A DNA stretch of 64,000 nt, taken from NCBI GenBank assembly GCA_023630585.1, contig CM042565.1:10176013-10240012 (forward strand), in the 5' to 3' direction. Positions 21,901-35,800 of this stretch are shown here, one piece after another. Numbering within the stretch: position 1 is the first letter of the stretch; each line of letters opens with the position of its first letter. The stretch comes from Cranoglanis bouderius. Lineage: Eukaryota; Chordata; Actinopteri; Siluriformes; Cranoglanididae. A program made the position numbers and the translations under genes. A model generated the notes under the pieces. That model was not told the origin of the DNA. It did not search any database and saw only the letters and a program-made list of their open reading frames with translations.

Positions 21901-24900
21901 AGATCACTTGTTGGTACCTGGCACTTCAGCCTTTTAAGTTTGAGGTGATCCACAGACTGGGGGCGCAGATGGCTGTGGTGGACTTCTTCTGTGGAGGCAG
22001 GGGCATGGTCGAGCACCAGTTTGTGAATGGAGGGTGGAGCCGGAGAAAGCGAGTGGTAAGGTTTACACACCTGTAGGAAATGAGACTAACGAGTGTTCTG
22101 TGTTGCAGTGAGGGGAAGAAGAGAAAAGGAGGAGAGACACGTGCCGAGAGAGAGAGGGAAAGAGATGCTGGCACAGAGTGCGTGCGTGCTAAAAAAAACC
22201 CACAAACCAAAAGGAAAAGGAATATTTAAAAAAAAAAAAAAAGTGTGCAAGTGGATTAAGCCTGCCTCCCTTCTGGTTCCTCCTGTACCCGAACATTAAG
22301 AGTGTTACAGGTACATTTCCTCAGTTTAAACATTTGATATGTTTTCTATGTTCTATTGTGAATAACATGGGTTTATGAGATTTGCAAATCACTGCATTCA
22401 GTTTTTATTTACATTTTACACAGCATCCCAACCCTTTTGGAATTGGGGTTATAATATAGCAATAGAAGCCTTTAACTTATTCAATACAAGTCCATATAGC
22501 TAAAATATGACTAAAGCAAGTCCTCCGAGTCACATTTATGCTCATACAGCACAGAAATTATCCTTGATTTTCATGAATGACCTCTTAACATCATACTCTT
22601 TCTTGATCTCACTACTGTTTTACAATTAATCATATTTTCTTCCCTCACTTCCACACCTACTAAATTTCCACTATTTGCTAGAAGCATTAATCATGTTCAG
22701 ATCCTTCCAAAAAAATGTGGGTCCTTTAGGTAGTCATATGCTATGGTGTTAAAAGCGACAACTCTGCACATTAGAATCATATATTTTATGCTTACATATG
22801 TGCATGTTTACACAGAATGGTGCAAAAAAAAAAAAAAATCCAGGGAGCATCATCAGTTCTGTAGGCAAAATTGCCTTGTTGTTGTCCCTGAATATCACTT
22901 TTTCCCCCCATTCTAGTGTTTGATGTGAACATTAACTGAAACTCAAGACCTGTATCTGCACAATTTTATACACTGCATTACTGCCACATGATTGGCTGAC
23001 TGAAAAACTACATGAAGGAGTACAGGTGTTCCCAAGTGGATAGTGACTATTATTATTAGGGTAAAGCAATCATGAATGATTTGTCTAGACTTTACAGAGA
23101 TGAGTTGCTGACTTCTGAGACCTGTAATCCATAGAATAAACTGGCATTAGGAAAATGGGAGCTGGTCATATAATCAGTACTTTCCAAAGAATCTAACCTC
23201 GGTATCTTTTCTCTCTACTCGATCCCAGCTGCATTCACTGAGGCGGTCCTCACTGTGGGCCGACAGAGAGTCCTCTTCATCGCCATCATCTGATTCTCGG
23301 AGGCATGTCTGTAATGAAACAAGGACACAGGAGACGTTAGCACATCAATGATTAAAAACATTATAATCAATATAACTTTTCAGTAACTGGGGCGGGACTC
23401 ACAATGTCGTCCTCGTAGTAGATGTCTGGCTCGGATGGTGGCGAGCTGTGTTGCCTGCTCTCCAGTTTCATCTGCAGCTGCTTGACCTGCCGCCGCAGCA
23501 CCTCCACCTCCTGCTTGTAGCTTGCCTCAATCTGGCGTAGGCGTTGCTGCACGGCGTCTAGTGGCACCGGCAGGCCGTCGTCGTCCACGCAGTGAGCTGC
23601 TGATGGAATTTGCCGGAATGATGGTCCCAGAGCCGAGGAAAAGGATGAAGAATTGCAGAGTGCAGCGTTTTTCACCGCTGACATCCAACCAGGCTGGACC
23701 GGACTGCTCAGGTTTCGCTGAACTTCTCTGTACCCTCCATTGGTACTACCAGACTGGGCACGGAGGAGTTTCTTAACACTCTGAGTCCACTTTTCATCAT
23801 TTGTAGCCAAGCCTGAGACCGGAGTCTTTCCAGTGTTGACCTTCTGAGCAGAATTCAGCTCGGCCATGGGGTCATACTCATCCTTTATGGTTTCAGTGGA
23901 ATCCTCCAATTGGACAGGTGTAGTGAGTTTTTTTATCTCTAAAAGCTCTGCAGCAGTAGGTGAAGGGAACCCAAATGTCTCAGTGGTGCTATTTTCCTTC
24001 TCTATGCCATCTGAGATCGGAGCATTAGGTGGATCCTCAGTAGTAGTGAATGTGCAAGTGGTATTAACAGTGCTAGCCTGCACTTCCTGTGATGATGGTG
24101 GGAGGGGAGGGCTGGTGATTTGAAGCAAACCTTGGTGTAAAATGGGCGGGGCTTGTGACGGGGGAGAAACCGGGTCTAACGTTAAGGGATGAGGCAATGA
24201 TGGCAAAGGCTGTGTGGTGAGACACAATTCTGGCTCGGCATTCACACAGCTTTCCTGATCAGACTTTGGAGAGAGTGAGGGTGGCATCTCCTCACATGTA
24301 CCCACTTCCTGGTCCTCACTACACAATTTGGTGTCGGAGGTAAACTCTAGTTTGTCTGTGAAACTGCCACCCTGGCCCATCATTGGCTCCAGAGGGGGCC
24401 GTCCTTCTTGGCAGTGCTTGTTGAGGTTGGGATCGCTGGAAGTGCGTGTGAGGGCTACGCCATTTTCAAAAGCGCACACCAAGTTGTCCATCGAACGTGT
24501 CTTGGGGAGCCTGTATTAAAATATAATAGCCCTGTAATTTCCTTGACAAGGTATATGCAGGCATCCTCAAATTAAACTGAATTTTTTTTTAAATACCATT
24601 TTAATAGTATGTGTAGTGGTGATGTAACACACAAAAACATTGTCTATGTTTAGTCTATGTTTATACAGCATAAATAAACAGCATTTTAGCATCTTTCATC
24701 TATGATCATGTGAATTTAAGGCAATGTAATAATTAAGGTCTTGAATTCATATAAAGTAATTTTATCATAATAAGGAGCATTCTGCTTTACTTTCTTAACT
24801 CGTGTCATTTTCTTCTTGTGGTCTGCTACCATAGCTGTCCAGAAGAGGGCAGATTCTGCTCACAATCTGTATCCTGTTTGTGATTGCTGTACTGACCTGT

Positions 24901-25861
24901 CGAGTGAGCGTGAAGTGAGCTCCTCTCCCTGGGACGAGGGGCTCAGGTAGAGTTCCATAGTGTCCTCGGCTGCGGTGCATGGGGACGAGGTGGGCAGGTA
25001 CACAGCCGTCCACAACTGCAAAGCTCGCGTGTGACACACCGGCTGCAAGACCTGTCACAGGGGTTAGAGGTTACAAAAAGTTCATGACATATGCCATCTT
25101 TCTTTAGTCCAGATACAGTTTTTGCAGACATGTCCAGTCAAAGTCTAATTGAAATCTTAAAGATTATTAAGAAAGTGCCTGTACTTGTAGGTATTTTTTC
25201 AGTCAGCACCCACATGCTTTCATTAACATTCCATTAACAACACCATTTGGAATACACTAACATGCTTCAGATGATCTGTAATTATACTGCAAACGAGCAA
25301 TAGTCAATAGTTCTCTGCATCATAGCCATCACTCAGAATCAAAGTATGCAATAAATCAGCACTACACTGATTGTTATTGTTAAATATTCTTTTAAGATTA
25401 CCATATCATGGCAGGGGATGTAGAGAAAGTTTTGAAAGTTCTTGTTGCCAGCACGGAGCAGGGACCAGACAGAGCATGTCCGCTTGTAGACGTTTCGAGA
25501 ATCTCGCTCTCGGGCGTTATTACACAGGAATGTTCCATACAGACACGAGTATGTGTGCTGTACCAGCTTCACCTGCAACACCCACACACATTTCTATTGC
25601 TCCTGGTTGTGTTTTTCACTTTTTTGTGTCACAACAGCATTATTTGAAGATATCATCTTAAGAGACCATTTGCTGAAGACAGTGATATTTATATTATCTT
25701 ATTATTAATATTATTGGATGGAGGAAAAGGAAGAAAGTACAAAAATAGATGTATGAATAATAAACAAATGAATTAGGGATGGAAAAAATAATGAAAGACT
25801 TAAATGCATGGCAAGCATTCACCTTTACAGACTTGTGTGTAAGTTTCATTAAAAAAAATAA

Positions 25862-25899
<38 letters not shown>

Positions 25900-26811
25900 A
25901 GTATAATATAATATCATAATATAATAAGTAAATCATTTCTGATGAAAAATAATTATATATTTTAATTATAAATGAAAATAGTAGGTTTTAAAAGCAGCAA
26001 GTGGTCATACTAGGGGAGGGGGGAAAAAAAAAAAAAAAAAAATTCACAAAATAGCCCAAAGAAATAATGAATAAACAATCTATTTATAATTGCATCTAAA
26101 CTCTGAACCGGAAACAAACTGAATTTTGAGATCAATAGAATACAGCATGGGAACAAAATGGCTAATATAAATGGATATGGATCAATGCACAGGACACGCA
26201 CCAGAAAGGCCTCGGTGAACTCAAACAGGCAGGGAAACTGTTTTAAGAGCTGATGGACGCAGTCAAGCCACTGCAGGAAGACTGGGCATTGCTCGTTCAC
26301 GTCCTCTGCATTCTCGCCGTGACCGCAGCGGTCGGCAAATTTATGACCAAAATCCAGCCACTCTGTTTCTACCAGCACCTGGAAACCCTGCAGAGATTAA
26401 ACAAACACAGTTCCAAGTCAGGCAATAACAGAATTTGCTTTCTAATGGCATTACTGTTATTGAACCCTGCAGAGAAAAGGACCAAGAACAAAAACTCATA
26501 AAATGCAAATGCAGTTTTGATTCTCACTAAGAGAAAAATAAAGGGAACCGATCCTCTTCTGGGTGAGGCCAGACAGATTATGAATCATTACATTATACAG
26601 GTGGAGATGACATCATTTCAACACATTTAGTACTGTTTGTTATGAGTATGTTGTATATACAGTGGGTATAGGAAAGAATCACCCCCCCTTTAAAATAATC
26701 ACATTTTGTTGCTTTTCAGCCTGAAATGAAGACAGAGTTTTTGTTTTATCCAGCTGTATTTACTCAGTGCAACTTATAACATCCAAGTGAAAGATATAAC
26801 ACAAACATATC

Positions 26812-26842
<31 letters not shown>

Positions 26843-29800
26843 TATGAAAAACAATCACTGAGTTGGAAAAAGGATCACCCCCTTGTGTCAGTATTTTGTT
26901 GAACCACATTTTGCTTTAATTACAGCCTTTAGTCTGTTGGGATATGTCTCTACTAACTTTGCACATCTAAACTTTGCAATATCTGCCCACTCTTCTGTGC
27001 AAAACTGCTCAAGTTCAGTTAAATTTGATGGTGACCGTTTGTGGACTGCAGTCTTCAAGTCATTCCACAGATTTTCAATGGGGTTTAAGTCTGGGCTCTG
27101 ACTAGGCCATGCAAGGACATTCACCTTTTTCTCCTTCAACCACTGTGTGGTCAGTTTTGCTATGTGATTTGGGCCATTGTCATGTTGGAAGGTAAACCTT
27201 CTTCCCATTGACAACTTTCTGGCAGAGGGCAGCAGATTTCCCTTTGACGGTATTTTGCCCCATCCATTTTTCCTTCTATCCTGACAAGTGCTCCAGTCCC
27301 TGCTGCAGAGAAACACCCCCATACCAGGATATTACCACCTCCATGCTCTACTGTAGGAATGGTGTTATTTGAATGGTGAGCTGTATTGGATTTCCGCCAG
27401 ACATTGTTTGGTGTTGAGGCCAAATAATTCCATTTTAGTCTCATCTGACCATAACACCTTTTTCCATGGTGCGTTTTGGCAAAGCTCAGTCGTGACTGCA
27501 TGCGGCCTTTCTTGAGGAGTGGCTTTTTTCTTTCAACCCTCCCATACAAGCCACATTTGTGGAGAATTTATGATATTGTTGTCACATGCACACAATGACC
27601 ACTGTCATAAATCCCTGCAACTGCTTCAGAGCTGATGTAGGCCTCTTGGTCTGTGTTGTACCAAATACCTTCCCCTTCTTAATAATAGACTTCACTATGC
27701 TTCTAGGCATTGATAAAGCCTTTGAAATTTTTTTGTATGCATCTCCTGACTTGTGCCTGTCCACAACTTTATCCTGGAGATCTTTTGACAGTGCCTTGCC
27801 ACCCATAGTTGATTGTTTGCTTCAGTTGCACTAAGTAAATACAGCTGGATAAAACAAAAACTGTGTCCATCTTCATTTCAGGCTGAAAAGCAACAAAATA
27901 TGATTATTTTAAAGGGGGTGATTCTTTTCTATACCCACTGCAAAAGTCCTGGGATAAGTACAAGACAGTATTTATGATTACAGTAGCAGCTCTTGGGTAC
28001 AAATCTACAGCATCTGGTTGAGATTATCGACTGCAGAAAGGGTTAGACTTGGGTCAAAGTGTTTTTTTCCAAATATGACCTTCCATATACACTGCATTAT
28101 ATCACAAACCATGAAAGGTGAAAACTTTGCCACTTAATTACATTTTTTTTTGCATCAACTCATGTTTGTAAAATGTATTTATTTATTTTTTTAAATAAAT
28201 GTAGTCAAATAAATGTAGAACATCGGATCTTATATAGTTGAATGTGGATTTGTGCCTTCACATACGGTATATAAAATCATAACCTGATTATATGAAGAGA
28301 AATTTGTTCTGACCTCTCTAGATATCGTCACTAACCAGTGGAAGGCTACATAAGACAGGAAATCGTCTGAGATGCCTCATTTTGGCCAAATTTGAGAGCG
28401 ACATTGCATATATTCTTTTTCGAAAAGGCAATCCTATAATTCTGTTCCATTACAAACTGTCTCCAGTCAATGAAAGAGCAGAGAAAACTGTTTTCTCTCT
28501 GAGGTGGTTTAAGTCAGTTTGCTGTTATCTGTGCACCAGCAAGTCGTTTAGTTTATCCTCATGTACTGTGTACTTAGTGTGTACTATATAGTTACCAGTA
28601 TTGCCTGTGTTTATTGTATTGTGCTGCACGTCTGTTTTATACTCTTGTGGTATTTGCATTTATGTGCATTAGAAACCCTGAATCCTGCACTCAGCATTTC
28701 ACCACTTTGTGCATGTATTTATAGATTTGATTTTACCTCGATGGTTCTGTAGTAGGGGTCAAGCAGGATCTTGGCAAGAGCCACAATCTGAGGCGTGCGG
28801 TCCCAGCCATCAGAGCAGTGTACCAGTACTGGACGTCCCTCCCTCTCCACAGCAGAACTCACCAGAGTGGCTGCCTTCAGCATGACAGACAGGTGCTGCA
28901 ACCAGCGTGTGCTCTCTAGTGCAGACAGCCAGCTGGGGACAGGAAGTAGCACACAGAGCATTAGCATTCGTTCAGATTACTACAGGGGCCAAAAGTCTGA
29001 GTGCACCTGCAAGAACTATGTTTCACAAGCTACTAAATAGTTAATAACAAATAATAATATAATTATTATAATAATTGTTACCAAATAGTAATAATAAATC
29101 TTTATCCAGTTTGTATTGAATTTAGAAATTAAACAGTGTGTACAACCAAGACAAAAAAAAAAAGCCACTTGACAAAATGTCCTATTTCAGAAATTTTCAG
29201 ATGAAACGGAAATGAATCTCCAAATATAAACCATTCTTGATTACGCTTACTTTTGCACCACTTTTTCAACAATGTTACTTAGTCTCTTCATCTCTCATAT
29301 CTCTCATCTTGACCAGTCAGTGAGTAGAAGATATACAAGACAGTATATTTTACACAAGGTTAATTGTGGTAATCTCTGAATGGCCTCCATCCAACACTAA
29401 AATAAATTAGTACAGATGCCCATGTGTTTTATAACTAAAGTATGATATAATCTTGTATTTTGTCCTGAAAATATAATATGACAGAACTGTATCACTTTAA
29501 AAAAAACAGTTTGCTCTGTAATGTACTAGCTGCAGAACTTTGGTCCCTATGCTACATGAGTGTCATCTAGTATTAATGATCAATATCCCTGCACTACACA
29601 AGACCTTATGTAAAGGTTCCATATAACGATGACCTTTAAGGTGCAAAGGAATACATCAGCATCTCTGAGCCCAATTTAGGCCTGACCCAGTTAATCTGAA
29701 CCATGCCACAGAGAAAGCAACACTGAACAAGAGCTGTACGTGGAATCAACTCTAAATATAGCCTAGTGTTGAGAATATGATGTCTTCTTACTAGCTCTGA

Positions 29801-32800
29801 ACCAAAGATAAAATGCAGGTTTTTGTGTCATGATGTGTTAAGATATACTTTTAAAGAGCTAAAAGATAAGAACTTGAAATAAGTAAATATTCCATCCCTC
29901 AGCAAACAGACCTACTAGTTCATCAATATTGTACTAAATTACATAAAAGTACTCTGTTCTGACAGTGTCATGGGTATTGTAATTTCATAAAACATCCAAG
30001 CAAAAAAGTAATAAGTCTCAGACAGGATGTCAAAATATATTTGCTCCTAAATGTTTTAGGTTTTTAAATACGGCACTATTGTTATTGCTGACACTTTGTT
30101 AGCAAACCATAATATTGAGATACATTTACATTTATGGCATTTGGCAGACGTCCTTATCCAGAGCGACTTACAATTCTCATTTTTTGAACTCACGACCTTC
30201 TGATCAGAAGTCCAATGTCCTAACTACTGAGCTATTTTCATTCTTTGATATTTTGATATTGCCCAACCCTAATTAGAAGGATACAAGAAGACAATCTACT
30301 GGCTGCGATGGAAAGTGAAATACAGACGTATACAGATACTATAAAGTGGTGAAAGGAAAGTAATATAATAAGGTTGAATGAGAAGGTTAAAGGTCAGCAC
30401 TGTGTACTCACTTGCCAGGATCAGGGATTTGACTGCACACAGCTCTCAGAGACTGGAAACTGTTCCTGATGGAGTGGATATTAGCCATGCCCATGAACAT
30501 CACCTCACAGTTTGGGTAGTACTCTACAGACACAAGTAGACAGACACACACACACACTTCAAACTGGCAAGACGAAACAAACTGGTGAAAATCAGAGCTT
30601 GAAGGGGGGGAAGTGTGTTTGAACACCTTTCTGAAAACAGTGGTGATTAACCTTAAATCATGTAGAAATCATCATTACAAAATGTTCTGGTTGTGGTAGT
30701 AACCGAAATGTCAGTACTGAACAAATACTGACCTGAAAGGCTAGATCGGAATGAGATCGGATTTGGTTGAGGGATAATTTCCAATAATTATGTAACTGGT
30801 GCATCATTAGTAGACGTTTAAGACAATTGGGCTAATGTTATAATCTTAAGATGTTCTGCCACTCAGCGGAGGGGCTTAGCCTTCAATTTAGGGCCTTTTA
30901 TACGAGACGTGAATTATAGTCTTCCATTTATTTTCAACGAGAGGCAGACAGGCAGGTGAAGCAACACAGGGCAGAGCAGCAGGTGGTGAAGCAGCGAGTT
31001 TAATCCAGCAAACTATTGCATGATTACAGCCAAAAAGTTTCCCTTTGGAGATGCAGAGAGAGAGACAGACAGAGCAGAGGATGATTTGTAGCCTCTCATG
31101 TAAAAAACCCTTTAGACCCTGCTAAAACTTTAAAGCGACCTGCTTGACATGTTCTTCCTGTGCTAAAATTAAACCGGCTAAAAAGAAACTGCATTTGCTT
31201 GTCATATGCAGTGTCTTCGCAGCATGGCAGATAATGACTCACAGCACAGCTGTGCACCAACATGTCTCCACCCAGGAGAAGTGTCCCCTGTGTGAACTCT
31301 GTGTGGGGATAAAGACTGCTGCTTACCTTCACACTCACAGCCACCCCCCTTGGCGCGGTTGGCCACTGCAGCAGTGTAGGATCGCGCATCCAGGATCAGC
31401 AGCTTTTGTGGTGCAGTGCTGGCATCAGGACCTGAACCCACCGCCAGGGAGGAGTCTGAGAGAGAGAGAGACAGATAGGAGGTCCGTTAGGAAATAAATA
31501 AGTGTTCCACTGCAGAGGAACCCTCTGATGTGACCAAACATCTACAGTAAAGTTTAATCACCGAATGGTGGGGAAGAGAAAAAAAAAAAAAAAAGCCCAT
31601 TCTATAGGCTCTATAAAAGCCTTTATCTTTCCCCTCAAACAGAAGCCACATTAAGCAGAAAAACAACTACAGTCTATCTACAACTAATCTGCATAAATAA
31701 TTGGATACCTGAGAACAGCTGAAAAAGATCAGCTTAGCTGACTAGCAAGTATTAAGGTATAACAAACTCCTGGTGATACTAAATATGTTATTTAATAGGC
31801 ATGTTCTAAGGGTTGATTAAAAAAAATTACATAACCTTAATGACCATGAGTAGCTGGATATTAAAAACATTTAATGTTCAAAACTAATTTAGAAGGAATG
31901 CTGATATAGTAACTTCTTTCCTTACAGGAGTCTGAGTGTGCAAAAGGAAAGAGACTGTAGTGTGTGTCAAACTACAAAGATGACCTTTCCAACAAGACAC
32001 CCCAAATTTCTTGGTCACCACTTTGTCAACAGGGTCAGAAACAATAGAGGCATTTCCAATTCGCTCACTAGCATCCGCTCCAAACTGGAACCCATTTGTC
32101 TTCAGTCCCCCCAAAAAAGTGTGCATGTATGTGTAACTAATTACAAATGGCTCCCCACCAAATATCTATTCTTGCCTGAATAATCTATATGCCATCATTA
32201 TCTGAGGGAACTGGAACCATTAGCAAATTAACTAGCACAGACACTGCAGTTTAATTGCAGTTCAAGTGCAGATTCGGTTGCACTTTAAAAGAGGAGTATG
32301 GTCCATGGCTTTCATCACCATCAGTTCCCATTAATTTACAATGAGTGAAAAAACAATGGAAAAAAAAAAAAATAGGACAGAGCACGTTTATCTAACTCTG
32401 GGAAATTTCCATCTCAAAATTGGATGAATGGAGTTAGTAACTGTATATCATTAAAATGATCTAAAGTTGTTTTAGTCTTTAGAATCATTGCAAAGTGTCT
32501 ATAGAATAAGAAATACTGATTTTCACCCCTCACTGGCACTTGTACTGAAATAGAACAGCCTGTTATTTTTGGGGCGAGGATAATAACTATAACCAGGAAC
32601 ATTTTGCATGCTACTTTATGGATATGAATCTCCAGAGAATCGATCTAGTACAATTTCAATTCAGGCCACAATGGATGCACCACAATGTGACTATAAATCA
32701 ATTCTTTATGCATCTAGATTTTTTTTTTTTTTGGCCTACATTAAGATTTGAGTGATGACCACTTGGTGCTTCACACAATATTAATTTCCTCCATTATGAA

Positions 32801-35800
32801 AATCACCAGGCTTGTATTTCCATTACAATTACATAGCCAAATGCAAAAAAAAAACAAAAAAAAAAAAAAACACCTCAAACAAACCTGAAACTAAAACTGC
32901 CTAAAGTCATCTGCCCAAATGTTCTGCCTGTGCTAAAATCAGAAACACTAAAGAGAGACCACGTCATTTGTTTGTTCTAATGAATCCCGACACAGTGGCA
33001 TGCCAGCAAGCCTCCATGCAGGGGAGCTGCACCCTGCTTAGCCTATATAGGGGGGTGTGTGTGAGTGTGAGAGAGAGAGATTATTTCTGGGTGAGTAGAG
33101 GAATATGTTACCAAAGTCACAGTCAGAAGTGTCTGCCCCATCCCCTCGTATCCTACAGGATGCTCGGGGTCCCGGATCCAGTGCGCAGGCTTTGGCGATA
33201 GATGTGACCAGGTACTCGTCCTCAGTGTTCCTCCATCCCCACCAGCTGATCTCAGGCTGACTGCAGCGTGCTATCACTGCGCCATTCTTCAGGTGCCTAA
33301 GACAAATACAGAGAGGATGTGAAGTCACACAACAGGCCAAAAGCTTGGAAACAGCACTAACAGTGTAAACACAAAAAAAAAAAAAAAAAACAAAAAAAAA
33401 CCTCACTAAAGACTACAATTTTTCCCTTACAGACATTACAGGAAGAGAATAAGTATCGTTATTCTGTCCAAGGCAGGTGCCACAAAATATGAACTGTAAC
33501 TGCTGATAATTTTTAAACCTGTGCTTTGTATAAAAACTGTATTTGGGGGAGAAGAAGGAAAAAAAAAAAAAAAAAAATGCTTATTTTCATTAAGGATTAA
33601 GGGCACTGTGTATTCTACGTCCATGTATACCCTATTCCTCACCAGTTACGCGTTTGCCTTACCTGTACACCACTACTGGGATTCTCTTCCAGGACCTGAA
33701 AGAGGCCACACTTTCCAGTTCTTTATCTGTGATCCACACTGGCACCAGTAGCTTCTGAGGATAACTGGAGCAAAGTCTGAACAGAGCATGAAAGAGGGCG
33801 AGAAAGAGAGGGAAAGAGATTTGACAATTAATACACACACACACTATTAAACCCCACCAATTTGATCTGGCCAATTCTAACCATCCCCTCTGCACACAAC
33901 AGCTACCAGCTTCCTCCAAGACATGTGAAGCCATCCTCCACATCGTTTATAGCTGGTGCTCCTGCTGCATCACCTTATCACACTATCTGCCCTCTTCAGC
34001 ATACATGAGGTCACAGACACCCACGATTGACTAGTGTCATTGTGATTAACAGGGCAGAGAGAGTATGATACCCCTCCCACCCAAATTTGCTTTCTTGGCT
34101 CTCGGTTATGAATAGCTGTGGCATCGTAGGGGTTTGAACTTGTGATATCCCAAAGGTAGGGTGAACACTTCTCTGCCATGCCACTCAAGAGCCCCAAAAA
34201 CACAGTAATTCTGATTTACCCTTACTTCTGTGTGTGGTTTTTTTTTTTCCTGTATTACTGCAAGTATTCCAGCATTTTCCAACCAAATCTCCTTTACATC
34301 TATCTTACGTGCGATTGCCACAAGCACAGACTTGGACGTTTCCCTTTAAAACCAGTTAAATACAAAGTCTCTGGGCAAATGTTGAATTCTGTCAATAAAC
34401 ATTAATGAGGCTGGACTTCCTTTTCTGAGGGAGGAACCTTTTGGAAAGCTCAAGTAAGCTGAATTAGTCTGTACTGAGCTGGAAAGTTGGATAAAACTCA
34501 ACAGGAACAGCACCACTTCAATTCACTCAGACTGATGACTGCATTTGCTTCTCTCTCCAAGACGAGTTGAAATGTATTGAGTCTACGATCAAGTTGATTG
34601 GTTAATTCCCTCAAGGGGGTTCAGGCAGATAGAAACGCGCACACATCTTGCAGACATGAGACAGGTTAACATGTGAAAAAAAAAAATAACATGCAACAGC
34701 ACACACTCTCCCACACAGTCTCCTCTGGCTGTGGTGTGCTGCTGACTCACTGATCTCAGCAGGCCTTGGCCTGCTTTAATTATCCACTACTATGGTGCGT
34801 CTCCACAGAAATCTCACACACACACACACACACACACACCCCCCTACTGTTTGTTCCCTTCAAAATGATTATCTCCATTTCACGCCATCGCCTTTAGGGC
34901 TCTGTGGTAGTACCTCCAGCTGATACACACACGCACACACCACGTGAACAGCTGTAAGTCTCGGCTGATCATGTCTTTCCTCCTTACTGTTTGTGTGTAA
35001 GTGTTTGTGTATACTGTTGCATAATGCGAGAGTGTCCTTCAAATGCCACAAAACCAAACAACCAGACAATTTCATTCCAAGCACAAGCATCTTACTTGGT
35101 CATCCACACACTTCTATTTACTCTCGTCTGAAAGCCAACCATAGCAGCATAAACACGTTCACGGGCAAACACAGAAAAAAGAAACACTGCCTTATAGGCA
35201 GGGGTGTGCAATCTGGCAAAAATATCACATCATGATTCACAAAGGCATTTCTACGATACACAACGAGTTTCATGATGTATAGGTTTGCTCACTAATTGAC
35301 AGCAATACAGTACTGTTGCTTAAAAAATGGTTTACTGAATAATTTAATGTCTACTCAAATAAATATTTGTATTTATTATAAATGTTTTTAATATAAAAAA
35401 TAATCTAACACTGAAAGACAGTTTTAAAGATCAAGTACAACATTTTAACATCAAATCAGTTACTAAATAAAAAAATAAAAAAAATCAGAAATTGTGAAAT
35501 ACTTTATCACGATATCGATATTATATTGTCATATTGCACAGCCCTACTCATAGGTAATGAAGTTTGTGGATCATACTTGTAGTTGCTGTTGATGTCCGAC
35601 ACTCTCCAGGCGTTCTGCGTGTCAAAGCCCATTCTCCTCATCTCCATCTCCATCCTGTGACGAACATGATCTCCTGAGAAGAAAGAATGAAAGACGGAAG
35701 GAAGGAAAGACAGAAAGAAAGAAAGAAAGAAACATAAAAAAGAAGCAAGGAAAGAAGAAAACAAGAAAAGAACAAAAAGATAAGGAAGGAAATAAACAAA

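Larger units (their letters stand above)
13574..22309 (+). mobile_element. Gmr1-like Ty3/gypsy LTR retrotransposon, defective, 8.7 kb
   Basis: LTRs of 328 and 320 bp (TGTGGAGG...GTTACA) are bounded by a GGTAC duplication (13569-13573 and 22310-22314). Internal order on the plus strand is tRNA primer site, SCAN-like Gag, GC-rich tandem repeat, integrase, reverse transcriptase, insertions, RNase H end, 3' LTR. Integrase upstream of RT is the order described for the Gmr1 group of vertebrate Ty3/gypsy elements. The zinc knuckle and protease are not seen. All coding segments carry stops or frameshifts, so the copy is dead. The two LTRs differ at several visible positions, so the insertion is not very recent. 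Confidence 0.9.
12106..22450 (+). mobile_element. Tc1-like element (family of 265-1803) split by a large LTR insertion
   Basis: The left end CAACCCCAATTCC with flanking TA is at 12104-12106; the right end GGAATTGGGGTT is at about 22439-22450. Removing the LTR element (13574-22309) and one copy of its GGTAC duplication reconnects the right inverted repeat cleanly (AAAATGGTAC, then ATTTCCTCAGTTTAAAC). A SINE also sits inside. It occupies the intron between mtmr3 exons 15 and 16. Confidence 0.9.
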
